Assembly: GCF_002215215.1 (NCBI RefSeq)
Contig: NZ_CP018632.1
Span: 886,001-950,000, forward strand
Direction: 5' to 3'
DNA: 64,000 nt
From: Granulosicoccus antarcticus IMCC3135
GTDB taxonomy: Bacteria > Pseudomonadota > Gammaproteobacteria > Granulosicoccales > Granulosicoccaceae
Below the pieces are notes generated by a model. That model was not told the origin of the DNA, made no database searches, and saw only the letters and a program-made list of their open reading frames with translations. Positions 47,821-57,625 of this stretch are shown here, piece after piece (the stretch's first letter is position 1; each line of letters begins with the position of its first letter). Made by a program: the position numbers and the translations under genes.

Positions 47821-47841
47821 CAGCACTGGCTGTCAGTGGGG
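47812..47841. terminator. Strong bidirectional terminator hairpin overlapping a stop codon
   Basis: CCCCACTGACAG and CTGTCAGTGGGG form a perfect 12-bp stem with a 6-nt loop between the convergent chemoreceptor and BCCT genes. The left arm includes the TGA of the receptor gene. Confidence 0.75.
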
Positions 47842-47853
47842 CATGCAAGCCGT

Positions 47854-49536
47854 TTAGCTCGCGCTAGCTGCTTGCGCTTTATTGGCGCGTTGTTCAACCA
47901 GTGATTGTCGCAAACCAATGAACAGGCTGACACACAGTATCAACAGTACGACAGTAAACGGGAAGCCGGTTGAGACTGCCATCGCCTGAAGTGCTGTCAA
48001 TGCTTCGGAACCACCAACCAGCAGCAGTGTCGCTGCCACAACGCCTTCAAAGGTGCACCAGAAAACACGTTGAGCCGCGGGTGCGTTGGTTTTGCCACCG
48101 GCGGTAATGGTGTCGATGACCAGTGACCCGGAATCTGAAGAGGTCACAAAGAAAACCAGTACCAGAAGGATGCCGAGCATTGAGGTGATCGTGGCGAATG
48201 GCATTTGCTCAAGCATGACGAACAACTTGAGCTCGAGTGCAACGTCCTTGACGGGGGCTGCTACATCAGCAATCACCTGGGCAATGGCTGTACCACCAAA
48301 GGCGCCCATCCACAGTACGCAGACAAACGTTGGAATGACCAATACGCAGAAAATGAATTCACGTACGGTTCTGCCACGTGAAACTCGTGCGATGAACATG
48401 CCGACAAAAGGTGACCAGGAGATCCACCAAGCCCAGTAGAAGCCAGTCCAGCCTTGTGAAAAGTTGGTGTCTTCACGTCCGAAAGGCATGGATAACGGAA
48501 TGATGTCCTTGATGTAGGCAGCACCACCGGCAATGGTCGTGTCAAAAATCTCTGCAGTGGGTCCCAGTACAATGATGAACAGCAGAAGCAGGCCTGCCAG
48601 AATGATGTTGATCTCGGAGAGAATCTTGACGCCACCGTCGAGCCCTCGTAGAACCGATATCAGGGCAAGACCGGTGATGACTGCAATCAGGACCACCTTG
48701 GCAATACTACCGGTGCCCCAGCCAAACAGATGATTCAATCCGGCAAGTGCCTGCTCTGTTCCAAAACCCAGCGAGGTGGCCAGGCCAAATAATGTAGCAA
48801 ACACCGCGATGATGTCGATGGTGTGTCCCCACCAGCCCCAGATGCGTTCCCCAAGGATGGGATAGAAAGCCGAACGCAAGGTCAGAGGCAAGCCACGATT
48901 ATAGGTAAAGAAAGCCAGTGCCAGAGCCAGTACTGCATAGATGGCCCAGGGGTGTAGCGCCCAGTGAAAGATGGTGGCTGCCATGGCCAGATTTCTTGCT
49001 TCAATAACGTCGCCGCCGGCACCGCCCAGAGGGGCCCAATCGGTTCTCATGCCACCTTCCATTGTGACACCGCCCAGAGACGAGCCAAAGTGTGACATGG
49101 GTTCGGAGACACCGAAGAACATCAGGCCAATACCCATACCTGCTGCAAACAACATGGCAAACCAACCCATATAGCTGTAATCAGGCTTGGCATCTTCTCC
49201 ACCCAATCTGACACCACCTAGTGGTGTGACAAGCAACATCAAACAGAAAAGAACAAAGATGTTGGCTGCACTCAGGAAGAACCAGTCAAATGTAGATGTC
49301 AGGTAAGGGCGCAACCAGCCAAAGAATTCGGTTGCTTGTGCCTGAAATACCAGAGTAATCAGTACAAACCCGACCACTGCCAGAGCAGATATGGGAAAGA
49401 CAGGGTTGTGGATTTCGAGGCCAAAGGGGTTGGCATTGTCCTGGCCGATTTCAAAATCGGTTTCTATCGGGTGTGGTGCATTATCCATATGACCCTCAAT
49501 CGGGTCCTCAGGGGGCGTGTCAACACGATCAGTCAT
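47854..49536 (-). CDS. BCCT-family betaine/choline/carnitine transporter
   Basis: 560 aa, twelve helices. GMGIGLMFFGVSEPMSHF and the Trp-rich WTGFYWAWWISWSPFVGMFIA are the family's Gly-rich and Trp-box signatures. It imports quaternary amines (glycine betaine, choline or carnitine) or DMSP with Na+ or protons for osmoprotection or carbon supply. The ATG at 49536 has AGGA upstream. No choline-oxidation genes are adjacent. Confidence 0.93.
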   Translation of the reverse strand: MTDRVDTPPEDPIEGHMDNAPHPIETDFEIGQDNANPFGLEIHNPVFPISALAVVGFVLITLVFQAQATEFFGWLRPYLTSTFDWFFLSAANIFVLFCLMLLVTPLGGVRLGGEDAKPDYSYMGWFAMLFAAGMGIGLMFFGVSEPMSHFGSSLGGVTMEGGMRTDWAPLGGAGGDVIEARNLAMAATIFHWALHPWAIYAVLALALAFFTYNRGLPLTLRSAFYPILGERIWGWWGHTIDIIAVFATLFGLATSLGFGTEQALAGLNHLFGWGTGSIAKVVLIAVITGLALISVLRGLDGGVKILSEINIILAGLLLLFIIVLGPTAEIFDTTIAGGAAYIKDIIPLSMPFGREDTNFSQGWTGFYWAWWISWSPFVGMFIARVSRGRTVREFIFCVLVIPTFVCVLWMGAFGGTAIAQVIADVAAPVKDVALELKLFVMLEQMPFATITSMLGILLVLVFFVTSSDSGSLVIDTITAGGKTNAPAAQRVFWCTFEGVVAATLLLVGGSEALTALQAMAVSTGFPFTVVLLILCVSLFIGLRQSLVEQRANKAQAASAS

Positions 49537-50023
49537 ACGCAGTTGTCCTGTGTTCTAGTGAATTCTGGTTGCAGAGCAAGCCGCAGGACTTGATGAACCA
49601 CGAGGCGCTGGTAGCGCATTTACGACCATGGATGCCGAAGTGCACTAGCGCTGGCAGATGAGGTTGCCGCTAGTCAATCTGTAAAGAAAGTGACAGCCAG
49701 AGCAGCAGAATTGCCGCTTGATCCGAGTTGGCAGTCTACGCTAGACACTGTTGCATTGCCATTGTGACAGGCTGCCTGTAAATATGACATTCACTCTGAA
49801 TATGAGTATTTGTGGTGAATGGATACCCGTCAAAGTGGCCTGAGATGGCCGTAGAGCCGCGTTTTCATGACCTGGGCAGAACAGCGGATGATGGAAAGCT
49901 GCGCGTCTGACAAAAACCTGTGAACAGAAGAGGGGGCAGGGCTAGAAACGATCGATTGGGCAATAATATGGGTTTGTCAATGCGTGTTATTGATAACAAG
50001 GGCGCATCGCCTGGAGTATAAAT
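49537..50023. other. 487-bp intergenic region
   Basis: Between the BCCT gene and the response regulator gene, both on the minus strand. Contains a frameshifted coding remnant on the plus strand at 49562-49767; the rest shows no gene or strong repeat. Confidence 0.5.
49562..49767 (+). pseudogene. Frameshifted gene fragment of unknown origin
   Basis: Two adjacent frames read as coding: the first (with AEQAAGLDEPRGAGSAFTTM) ends at a stop near 49648; one frame over, from about 49642, text such as LALADEVAASQSVKKVTA continues to TGA at 49767. Inserting one base joins them into one smooth 68-residue stretch. There is no start; a TGA lies just upstream. I read it as the decayed 3' end of a lost gene. 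Family not recognised. Confidence 0.35.
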
Positions 50024-50698
50024 TCAGGGCTTTTCGAATTTATAGCCAATACCGTAGACCGAGTGTACGTACTCTGCTCCGGGGTGAAGGTCGTGAAGTT
50101 TCTGGCGCAGCTTCTTGACGTGGCTATCAATGGTGCGGTCACTGACAATGCGGTTGTCGGTATAGATCCGATGCATCAATTGGTCTCGGCTCAGAATATG
50201 CCCGGGCTTGTCATGTAGTGCCTTGAGCAGGAATAGCTCAACACGGGTCAGTTCGCAATGTGCGCCGTGGATGGTCACCATCGCTTTGGTCTCGTCCAGG
50301 AAGAAGCTTTCATCCTGATCGGCACCGTCGGTTTTTGGTTGACTGCGCCTGAGTACCGCCTTCACACGAGCGACTACTTCGCGTGGACTGTAAGGCTTGC
50401 AGATATAATCATCAGCACCAATTTCCAGGCCCAGAAGACGATCTATCTCCTCGACGCGAGCGGTCAGCATGATAATGGGCAGCTCAGTATTGGTCTTGCG
50501 CAACTCACGGCAGACACTCATGCCATCAAGTCCCGGTAACATCAAATCCAGCAAGAGCAGGGCAGGTGGCGCCTCAAGAATGCTTTTTAGAGCCTGCTCA
50601 CCGTCGTGATATACGACGGTATCGAATCCTGCCTGGGTCAGATAGCCTTGCATCAGGTTAGCGAGTTTGGGCTCGTCTTCCACAATCGCAATCATCAT
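50024..50698 (-). CDS. OmpR/PhoB-family response regulator (BaeR-like)
   Basis: 224 aa. Receiver domain with acidic pocket IVEDEPKLA, phosphoacceptor Asp in LLLLDLMLPGLDG, Thr in IMLTAR and Lys in YICKPYSPREV; C-terminal winged helix (LTRVELFLLKAL... RTIDSHVKKLRQKL ... VYGIGYKF). Seven bases after the kinase gene. BaeR-type systems respond to envelope stress and toxic compounds; its targets here are unknown. Confidence 0.92.
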   Translation of the reverse strand: MMIAIVEDEPKLANLMQGYLTQAGFDTVVYHDGEQALKSILEAPPALLLLDLMLPGLDGMSVCRELRKTNTELPIIMLTARVEEIDRLLGLEIGADDYICKPYSPREVVARVKAVLRRSQPKTDGADQDESFFLDETKAMVTIHGAHCELTRVELFLLKALHDKPGHILSRDQLMHRIYTDNRIVSDRTIDSHVKKLRQKLHDLHPGAEYVHSVYGIGYKFEKP

Positions 50699-50705
50699 GT
50701 TCGTT

Positions 50706-52175
50706 TTACCGGAAAAGTGGCAGATTGATACTGATTTTCAGGCCGCCGAGTTCAGAGTGTGAAGCGTTCACCTCACCATCATGAGCTTCCACAATTCGCT
50801 TGGCAATGGCAAGGCCAAGCCCCGCTCCACCGGTTGCGCGGTTACGTGAGGCTTCCACACGATACAAGGTATTGAAAAGAAGAGGTAGCTGATCATCGGT
50901 CACGCCGGGAGAGGCGTCTTCCCATGTAATGTGGATGTGTTCAGTTTGAATCTGGATGCCAATATTCACAGTGCCACCCGGATCGGTATAGCGAATCGAA
51001 TTTTGCAGCAGGTTGTCGAACAACTGTTCCAGGCGCTGACGATCACCGCGTGTAAACAACGGTTTGCCGGGCTGGTCGATTTCCACACTGATATCTTTGG
51101 AATTGGCCAGAGGAGTAGCCGAGTGGCAGCGTGCCGCGATGATTGATACCAAGTCCAATGGTTCAAATTGATAATCCAGCGCGCCGATGTCCGACAAGGT
51201 CAGGCTGTGAAGATCGTTGATCAGTCGTGACAGGCGTAGCGATTCGCTGTGTAGTGATGCGATAGAGGTCTCATTCACTGGAATGACGCCATCAATCATG
51301 GCTTCCAGCTCCCCCTGCAAAATGGCAACGGGCGTACGCAGCTCGTGAGAGATTTCTGCCAGCCATTGTTGGCGAGCGCTCAGATTCTGATCCAATGTCA
51401 TTGCCAGCCGGTTGATGTCGTGTGAGAGGTCGCCAATCTCATCCTTGCGATCAGAGTAGATACGATGCGTGAACTCCCCTTGGCTGATTCTACTTACGGC
51501 GCCCTTTATCTTGAGAATGGGGCCAACAAGGCGTGCCGCCAGAATAACAGCGAGCAAGGCTGAGAGCAGGATCACGAAAAGCGCACCGTAGGCAAAGCTT
51601 CGACGCTGTTGTTCGGAAAATACCTTGTCGAGCCCACCGGACAATTGCTGTCTCTGGAGGTAGCCAAGATAGCCTTCAATCTTGCCATTGACGCGAATAG
51701 GCAGCCAGATATGCTCAGGTTGACTGGAGCTCATGTGGCTGGGGCCGATCAGAATATGCCGTTGAGCATCAGCCAGTACCAGTTGGGCCGCAATCGTCAG
51801 AACAGTTTCCGAGCTGTCCAATGTCGCAGGCCGTGGAGGTGGCGGCCTGTCATCGTCCATTAATGGTGGTCTGGGATTTATTGCAGATTCAGGTGGATGC
51901 TCTGGGCCGCGAGGTGGCGAGGGGCGCTTGCCTGCATATTTCTGGAGCAAAGACTCCCAGGTTGGCAGCTCGTCGATCAGCCAGTTCCAGCTACCTGAGC
52001 GCTCGAAGCCTGCGCTCAGTTCATCGATCATGGGTGCAAGCTTTTGTATCTCACTCTGGTTGAGATAGCCTAGAAACCCACGATTAAAGCTCCAGCTGTT
52101 GAAGGCATATAAAAGTACGATAAGTAGCCCGCTACTCAGTAGCAGGCTCAGAAACAACTGGTATTTGAGGCGCAT
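50706..52175 (-). CDS. Sensor histidine kinase (BaeS-like)
   Basis: 489 aa. Two membrane helices bracket a periplasmic domain containing a Pro-rich stretch of about 30 residues (GKRPSPPRGPEHPP...), then HAMP (LVGPILKIKGAVSRISQGEF), DHp with the phospho-His in AEISHELRTPVAILQ and an ATPase domain with LLQNSIRYTDPGG and GAGLGLAIAKRIVEAH. First gene of the kinase-regulator pair. The Pro-rich periplasmic insert is unusual. Confidence 0.92.
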   Translation of the reverse strand: MRLKYQLFLSLLLSSGLLIVLLYAFNSWSFNRGFLGYLNQSEIQKLAPMIDELSAGFERSGSWNWLIDELPTWESLLQKYAGKRPSPPRGPEHPPESAINPRPPLMDDDRPPPPRPATLDSSETVLTIAAQLVLADAQRHILIGPSHMSSSQPEHIWLPIRVNGKIEGYLGYLQRQQLSGGLDKVFSEQQRRSFAYGALFVILLSALLAVILAARLVGPILKIKGAVSRISQGEFTHRIYSDRKDEIGDLSHDINRLAMTLDQNLSARQQWLAEISHELRTPVAILQGELEAMIDGVIPVNETSIASLHSESLRLSRLINDLHSLTLSDIGALDYQFEPLDLVSIIAARCHSATPLANSKDISVEIDQPGKPLFTRGDRQRLEQLFDNLLQNSIRYTDPGGTVNIGIQIQTEHIHITWEDASPGVTDDQLPLLFNTLYRVEASRNRATGGAGLGLAIAKRIVEAHDGEVNASHSELGGLKISINLPLFR

Positions 52176-52372
52176 TGCGAACAGAGTTTATACCGGATTA
52201 TCCGGCTATCGGCTCACAGCTCCGGCTTTACAGCAGTATCCTGATTCTTTGCACAATTCAATGTGTTGCACTGGATATCCAGACTTGACTCTGATGCCGT
52301 TCTTTACTGCATCAGTGGTGCAACTGTTTGACCAGCGCCGTGATGGAAAGCGGCACCGGTCATGTTCAGGGT

Positions 52373-52603
52373 TTATTTCGAACGACTGGATTGGGCTTCG
52401 TCTATCAGATAGCGCAAAAAATCCTGGATTGATCGCAAATTGAGCTCTGCATCTTTCATGTGCTGATCTAGATTGAGAATCTCGCGTTCCTGCGCCATCG
52501 CATCACGCTTCTCCAGCTCGGCTCTGAGCTCTGTCAGAGTCTTCTCTGTCTGACCAACCAGAATACGCAGGTTTTCGTTTGTCAGTGTTTTGAGTTCATT
52601 CAT
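52373..52603 (-). CDS. Small coiled-coil protein of unknown function
   Basis: 76 aa, highly charged, with heptad-like helices (LTNENLRILVGQTEKTLTELRAELEKR; ILNLDQHMKDAELNLRSIQDFLR). No signal or membrane helix. It starts 12 bp after the phosphate cotransporter gene on the same strand, so they are likely cotranscribed. No homologue recognised. Confidence 0.6.
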   Translation of the reverse strand: MNELKTLTNENLRILVGQTEKTLTELRAELEKRDAMAQEREILNLDQHMKDAELNLRSIQDFLRYLIDEAQSSRSK

Positions 52604-52615
52604 GGTTTCAGCTCC

Positions 52616-53800
52616 TCAAGCTAGCGCAGTGACACCGAGACAAACGCCGGGTATGACAAAGAAAACGCCCAGGATATAGGCCAGGGCAACTGACTTGTTC
52701 TCGGCAGCTGTCTGCCCTAGCCACTCTGCGGCTCTGACTGGCAAATATCTGAGGAAGGGCAAGCCGTAGATGACGATGACGCCAACCACGTTGTACGTAA
52801 GGTGGATGAAGGCGATTTGCAGGGCTGCTTCAGCGTTGCCAGTGACGGCTGTAGCTGCCAGAACGGCCGTCAGACAGGTACCGATATTGGCACCCAGTGT
52901 GAACGGGTAGATTTGCTTCAGTGTGAAGGCGCCAGAACCTGCCAGAGGCACCATCAGTGAGGTGGTGGTGGATGAGGATTGCACCAGGGTGGTCACCAGA
53001 GTGCCCGACAGGATTCCTGACAAGGGGCCGCGGCCGATGGCGGTGTGCATGATGTCGCGTGCTCTGCCCACCATCAGTTTCTTCAGTAAACGTCCCACCA
53101 GGGTGATGGAAAGAAATATCAGTGCAATACCGAATAGCGCCAGAACGACTCCGCCCAATGGGTCGCCCAGGGACAGGAATACATTTTTGGCCGTGTTGAC
53201 CACAGGAGCGGTTGCCGTCTTGACGAAGTTCATGCTGCTCATGGAAGCATCGGCGCCGCCATAGAATGGCTGTGCAAGTAATTTGCCGGTCTTTTCCAGC
53301 AGACCGAATGCGATTTCCAGCGGCAGAAAGATCACCACTGAAAACAGATTGAAAAAATCATGCACAGTCGCAGCGGAGAACGCTCTTGAGAATTCCTTTT
53401 TCTCTCGCACATGGCCCAGTGAGACCAGCGTATTGGTTATCGAGGTGCCTATATTGGCGCCCATGACCATAGGTACTGCGACAGCAACCGGTAGGCCGCC
53501 AGCAACCAGGCCGACGATGATTGAGGTGACCGTAGAGGAGGACTGAATCAGGGCGGTGGCGACCGTGCCAACGACCAGACCAGCAAACGGATTGATGGCG
53601 AAGGCGAACAGTTGTTCGGCCTGATCACCCGTTGCCGCCTTGAAGCCGGAGCCAATCATGCCAACGGCACAGATCAGGAGATAGACGAGTGCCGCAACTC
53701 CCAGCCATTGTTGCCAGGTTCCCTTTTGCTCCCGTTCGAGGAGCCTCGCATCTGCCGGTTGATAGTCTGTCGTGGCCACTGTCAATGCTCGCTGTTGCAA
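52616..53800 (-). CDS. Na/Pi cotransporter family protein (PF02690, NptA-like)
   Basis: 394 aa. Two inverted repeats each with the QSSS motif (ALIQSSSTVTSIIV and TLVQSSSTTTSLMV), the substrate-binding signature of type II Na+/phosphate cotransporters. About nine membrane helices. It moves phosphate with Na+, in bacteria sometimes as efflux. The C-terminal PhoU-like domain of the YjbB type is missing. Confidence 0.9.
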   Translation of the reverse strand: MQQRALTVATTDYQPADARLLEREQKGTWQQWLGVAALVYLLICAVGMIGSGFKAATGDQAEQLFAFAINPFAGLVVGTVATALIQSSSTVTSIIVGLVAGGLPVAVAVPMVMGANIGTSITNTLVSLGHVREKKEFSRAFSAATVHDFFNLFSVVIFLPLEIAFGLLEKTGKLLAQPFYGGADASMSSMNFVKTATAPVVNTAKNVFLSLGDPLGGVVLALFGIALIFLSITLVGRLLKKLMVGRARDIMHTAIGRGPLSGILSGTLVTTLVQSSSTTTSLMVPLAGSGAFTLKQIYPFTLGANIGTCLTAVLAATAVTGNAEAALQIAFIHLTYNVVGVIVIYGLPFLRYLPVRAAEWLGQTAAENKSVALAYILGVFFVIPGVCLGVTALA

Positions 53801-54008
53801 AGTCGCCGAGGCTACTCAGGCTTGATGACAGAACGGTTAAAACGATGATTAAGGGGGCGTGATTCTTGATAGGTTTCTCATTTGCAATGTACCCGGATAT
53901 CGCCTGCCGTTGTCGTGCAGCACGAGCCCAGCGGGTTTGTTGCCCGTGCTAGCCAAGTGGAGAGACCTTGATCGCGGGCTTTGCTAATCAGTGCAAATGT
54001 CGAATCAT

Positions 54009-54020
54009 GTTTGATCGTAC
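54009..54020. promoter_or_regulatory. Operator-like 12-mer, copy 1
   Basis: GTTTGATCGTAC, the exact reverse complement of the second site at 54098-54109; 89 bp lie between their starts. Candidate GntR/FadR-type binding site. Confidence 0.5.
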
Positions 54021-54097
54021 TAAAATACATTCTTCGAGTTTATGTCGCGCTATAACGATGTAAAAGTCAAACTTCTTGCGTGAGTGACTTCACTGTT

Positions 54098-54109
54098 GTA
54101 CGATCAAAC
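54098..54109. promoter_or_regulatory. Operator-like 12-mer, copy 2
   Basis: GTACGATCAAAC, 53 bp before the operon start. With the preceding TT it forms the near-palindrome TTGTACGATCAA, a format like FadR/GntR operators. Confidence 0.5.
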
Positions 54110-54162
54110 TATCTGCGGTTATACATTTTACCGCTGCACCGATTCGTTGGAGAGACGCTTTT

Positions 54163-55266
54163 ATGCCCACGATTACCCGTATTGAAGTACGGCACCTGAA
54201 AGTGCCTCTGGACGAGGTGTTGGTAGATGCCAAGCACGGAGCACATACGCACTTCGAATTGATTGCCGTGATCATTGATACGGACGATGGTCTGTCGGGT
54301 ACGGGGTATACCTACACGGGCGGCAAAGGTGGGCACGCTATCTCGGCCATGCTGACCCATGATCTGAAGCCATTTTTACTGGGGACCGATGCCGAACACG
54401 TTGAACGTCTGCATGATGATATGCAGTGGCATGTACATTATGTGGCCAGAGGCGGAATAGCCTCATTTGCCATCTCTGCCGTTGATATTGCCCTGTGGGA
54501 TTTACGCGGCAAGCGCAGCAACGCACCCTTATGGGAAATGGCCGGCGGGGCGAGAAAAAGCTGCCGTGCCTATCGTGGTGGTATTGATCTGAATTTTCCA
54601 TTGCCGCGTCTGCTGGATGAAGTTCGATCTTATCTTGAGCGCGGTTTCAATGGCGTGAAGATCAAGGTCGGACAACCGGCGTTAGCTGATGATGTTGCAC
54701 GTGTCAAAGCGGTTCGTGAACTGATCGGGCCAGATTGCACTTTCATGGTCGATGCCAATTACTCCATGACGGTTAATGAAGCAATAGCGGCTTCCAGGGC
54801 ATTCGAACCCTATGACATCTACTGGTTTGAAGAGCCGATCATTCCCGACGACTACGCCGGTTATGCACGTATTGCCGATGCGGTGGATATGCCGCTTGTC
54901 ATGGGCGAGAATCTGCACACCGAATATGAATTCGGCTATGCCCTGGAGCGCTCCAGGCTCAGTTTTCTTCAGGCAGATGCTTCCAATTGCGGGGGAATTA
55001 CCGGTTGGCTGCGGGCCGCTGGGATGGCTCGCAAGGCAGGGTTGGAAATTTCCAGTCATGGCATGCAGGAATTGCATGTGAGTCTGGTTTGCGCTCAGTC
55101 GAATGCCGGTTGGATCGAGGTTCATTCATTTCCGATTGATCGATATACCACTCGTCCATTCGAACTTGATAAATCACTGGCAGTCGCACCTGATATCGCA
55201 GGAACTGGAGTGGTGTTTGACTGGGACAAGCTTGCTCAACAGGCAGAGCGAATCTCTTTCCAATAA
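54163..55266 (+). CDS. Enolase-superfamily sugar-acid dehydratase, mandelate racemase subgroup
   Basis: 367 aa. The barrel carries the K-x-K pair in GVKIKVG (about residues 165/167), metal ligands in [16 protein letters not shown] and MGENLHT, Asp in QADASN and the His of SSHGMQELH (about 298), the His-Asp dyad of the mandelate racemase group. Such enzymes dehydrate aldonic or aldaric acids to 2-keto-3-deoxy acids. The operon continues with an aldehyde dehydrogenase after 18 bp and is faced by a GntR gene. Confidence 0.88.
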   Translation: MPTITRIEVRHLKVPLDEVLVDAKHGAHTHFELIAVIIDTDDGLSGTGYTYTGGKGGHAISAMLTHDLKPFLLGTDAEHVERLHDDMQWHVHYVARGGIASFAISAVDIALWDLRGKRSNAPLWEMAGGARKSCRAYRGGIDLNFPLPRLLDEVRSYLERGFNGVKIKVGQPALADDVARVKAVRELIGPDCTFMVDANYSMTVNEAIAASRAFEPYDIYWFEEPIIPDDYAGYARIADAVDMPLVMGENLHTEYEFGYALERSRLSFLQADASNCGGITGWLRAAGMARKAGLEISSHGMQELHVSLVCAQSNAGWIEVHSFPIDRYTTRPFELDKSLAVAPDIAGTGVVFDWDKLAQQAERISFQ

Positions 55267-55284
55267 ATCAGGTTGATTACTCAG

Positions 55285-56721
55285 ATGACATATTATCGGT
55301 GTTTCATAGATAACGAATGGGTCGAAGCTATCAGTGGCAAGCGGCTATCGGTTGATAACCCTGCAACTGGCGAAGTTTTTGCTGAAGTGCCTGCCTGCGG
55401 TGCTGAAGATGCAGAGCGAGCTCTGCAATCATCGGAGCGGGCTCGGATGCAGTGGGCGTTGCTGCCTCCAGTCCAGCGTGCGGGATATCTGTACAAGATT
55501 TGCGATAGCTTGCAAGCTGAGCGTGATCACTTTGCCCGGCTGCTGGTCATGGAGCAGGGCAAGACTCTGGCAGAGGCAGAGTTCGAGGTAGATGACACGA
55601 TTCGCTACATGGGCTATGCAGCGGAAGCTGCCCGACGAATTCAAGGAGAAATTCTGCCGGCTGATATGCCGAACGAACAGCTCTATATCCATCGTGTGCC
55701 CTATGGTGTAACGCTGGGTATCTGTGCCTACAACTATCCGCTGGCGTTGATTGGCCGAAAATTGGGGCCGGCGCTGGTGGCTGGTAACGTCATGATCATC
55801 AAACCTCATGAGTCCACACCGGTGACGGCCAGTGAGTTCTGCCGCCTGGTCGAGAAGGCTGGTTTACCCAAAGGGGTGGTGAACATGGTGACCGGAACCG
55901 GCCCCGAATTGGGTCAGAAGCTGGTGGAAAGTCCGATCACCAGAATGATCAGCGTGACAGGATCCATTCGAGCCGGACAGGCGATTGCAGCAGCTGCTGC
56001 AAAGAATCTGGCAGCATTATCGTTGGAGCTAGGTGGCAATGCCCCCTTTATTGTACTCAAGGATGCTGATATCGATGCCGCTGTTGAGGCGGCTGCAGTG
56101 GCCCGGTTTGCCAATGCCGGTCAGGTCTGTATTTGTAACGAAAGTGTTCTGGTCGAGGATAGTATCGCCGAAGAATTTACTGAAAAACTATTGAAAAGGG
56201 TGGCCGCTGTAAAACTGGCTGATCCCATGACTAATACAGGTATGGGGCCTGTGACAACCGCGGGCTCACTGGAACGCATTCAGGCAATGGTTGCACGTGG
56301 GGTTGCGGACGGTGCTGAAATTGCCATCGGCGGCAAGCGTGGTGAAGGTGAACAATTTGGCAATGGATATTGGTTTGAGCCCACCGTGCTGGTGAATGCC
56401 AGAGCTGATTCTGAGACGGTCACCGATGAATTGTTCGGGCCTGTGCTGCCCGTCGTCAGAATCGAGGGCTATGAAGAGGCACTGACCATTGCCAATAACA
56501 GGCAAGATGGTTTGTCAGCCTATCTGTGGACTCGTAATCCTTCGATATTCATGGACGCTATCAAAAGGCTGGAAACCGGCACCATCTTTCTTAACAAGGG
56601 CATCGTAGGCTACGTCAATGGCTACCACAATGGACACAAACTCAGTGGCCTGGGTGGTGAGGACGGAACTCACGGGCTGGAGGGCTATATGCAAAAACGC
56701 ACGGTGTATATGGCCTACTAG
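55285..56721 (+). CDS. NAD-dependent aldehyde dehydrogenase, lactaldehyde/glycolaldehyde (AldA-like) type
   Basis: About 478 aa, same length as AldA of E. coli. Motifs [16 protein letters not shown] (cofactor pocket), [13 protein letters not shown] (general-base Glu, about 249) and [11 protein letters not shown] (catalytic Cys, about 283). It probably oxidises the short aldehyde released when a 2-keto-3-deoxy acid is split. The ATG at 55285 fits the family start better than the TTG at 55273. Confidence 0.88.
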   Translation: MTYYRCFIDNEWVEAISGKRLSVDNPATGEVFAEVPACGAEDAERALQSSERARMQWALLPPVQRAGYLYKICDSLQAERDHFARLLVMEQGKTLAEAEFEVDDTIRYMGYAAEAARRIQGEILPADMPNEQLYIHRVPYGVTLGICAYNYPLALIGRKLGPALVAGNVMIIKPHESTPVTASEFCRLVEKAGLPKGVVNMVTGTGPELGQKLVESPITRMISVTGSIRAGQAIAAAAAKNLAALSLELGGNAPFIVLKDADIDAAVEAAAVARFANAGQVCICNESVLVEDSIAEEFTEKLLKRVAAVKLADPMTNTGMGPVTTAGSLERIQAMVARGVADGAEIAIGGKRGEGEQFGNGYWFEPTVLVNARADSETVTDELFGPVLPVVRIEGYEEALTIANNRQDGLSAYLWTRNPSIFMDAIKRLETGTIFLNKGIVGYVNGYHNGHKLSGLGGEDGTHGLEGYMQKRTVYMAY

Positions 56722-56733
56722 CTGTCGAAGGAA

Positions 56734-57447
56734 TCAGGACAGTTCGAAGGTATTCCTGACCAGATCCCAGGCGTTAGCCAGGTGGTAGTTCAGAGCCGCT
56801 TCGGCAGCATCCGGATCGCGGTTGAGGATGCCTTCGAAAATCAATTTGTGGGCCTTGTAATTTTCCTCGTTCCGCTCTGGCATGCGGGGCATGCGGTCCC
56901 AGTGAGGAGCTAGCCAGGATGTGAAACCGGCATGCACGGCGGGCAGAATAGGGTTGTCACCCAGTTCGTAAAGCACGCGATGGAACGCGGTGTCAGTCTT
57001 ATAGAATAGTGCAGAGTCGTCGATGGCGTCACGGTTTGCGTTCAGGGCGTCTCTTAGGGTTTTGATGCCGTCTTTGTCTGCATGGCTGGCAGCATGGCGT
57101 ACCAGACCAGATTCGATGAACACGCGCATCTTGTAGAGATTCTCAACGCCACCTTTGGCGGCAAGCATCTGCTGCACGATAGGTGTCGTGATGGCGAATG
57201 CCGTTTCCATACCCGGTTTGCGGATAGTGGGACGAAAACGAGGTTTGCAATCGAGCAGGCCCCGGTTCGACAAAGCGGTAATGGCTTCCCGAACCACCGT
57301 GCGACTGGCTTGGAACTCCTCCATCAATAGCCGCTCGGAAGGCAGTATGGCGCCTACAGACAGGCGTCCATCAAGAATGCGCTGTTCTACTTCCTGTACG
57401 ATATCGTCGGCTCTGCGTTTGCCGTCGTCTTTCTGGTCGTGCGCCAT
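56734..57447 (-). CDS. GntR-family regulator, FadR subfamily (FCD domain)
   Basis: 237 aa. N-terminal winged helix VEQRILDGRLSVGAILPSE with SRTVVREAITALSNRGLL; C-terminal helical FCD ligand domain (MRVFIESGLVRHAA; FHRVLYELGDNP). Convergent with the aldehyde dehydrogenase, 12 bp apart. It likely controls the enolase-superfamily operon through the 12-mer sites at 54009 and 54098, with a sugar acid as inducer (inference). Confidence 0.9.
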   Translation of the reverse strand: MAHDQKDDGKRRADDIVQEVEQRILDGRLSVGAILPSERLLMEEFQASRTVVREAITALSNRGLLDCKPRFRPTIRKPGMETAFAITTPIVQQMLAAKGGVENLYKMRVFIESGLVRHAASHADKDGIKTLRDALNANRDAIDDSALFYKTDTAFHRVLYELGDNPILPAVHAGFTSWLAPHWDRMPRMPERNEENYKAHKLIFEGILNRDPDAAEAALNYHLANAWDLVRNTFELS

Positions 57448-57625
57448 CTTTACGTGATCTGGAAGAATGTAGAAACTGCGGATAGTCTAACGTATTGCAG
57501 CAGTAACATAAGTAAGGATTCCAGTAGGCAAAAGCACAAGGGGTACATGCGTGCGAGCCGCGCTGGCACAACGTGTGCACGAGCATGTCTGATTGCAACT
57601 GAATATTTCCAGGGGTTGGCTGGTC

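Larger units (their letters stand above)
53801..54162. other. 362-bp divergent control region
   Basis: Separates the Na/Pi cotransporter gene from the enolase-superfamily operon. It holds the two inverted operator-like 12-mers at 54009-54020 and 54098-54109; no small gene is seen. Confidence 0.55.

Noticed and set aside
53825-53831. Perfect Pho-box half (CTGTCAT) before the Na/Pi cotransporter
   Set aside because: The second 7-bp half at 11-bp spacing is poorly matched, so PhoB control is not supported.
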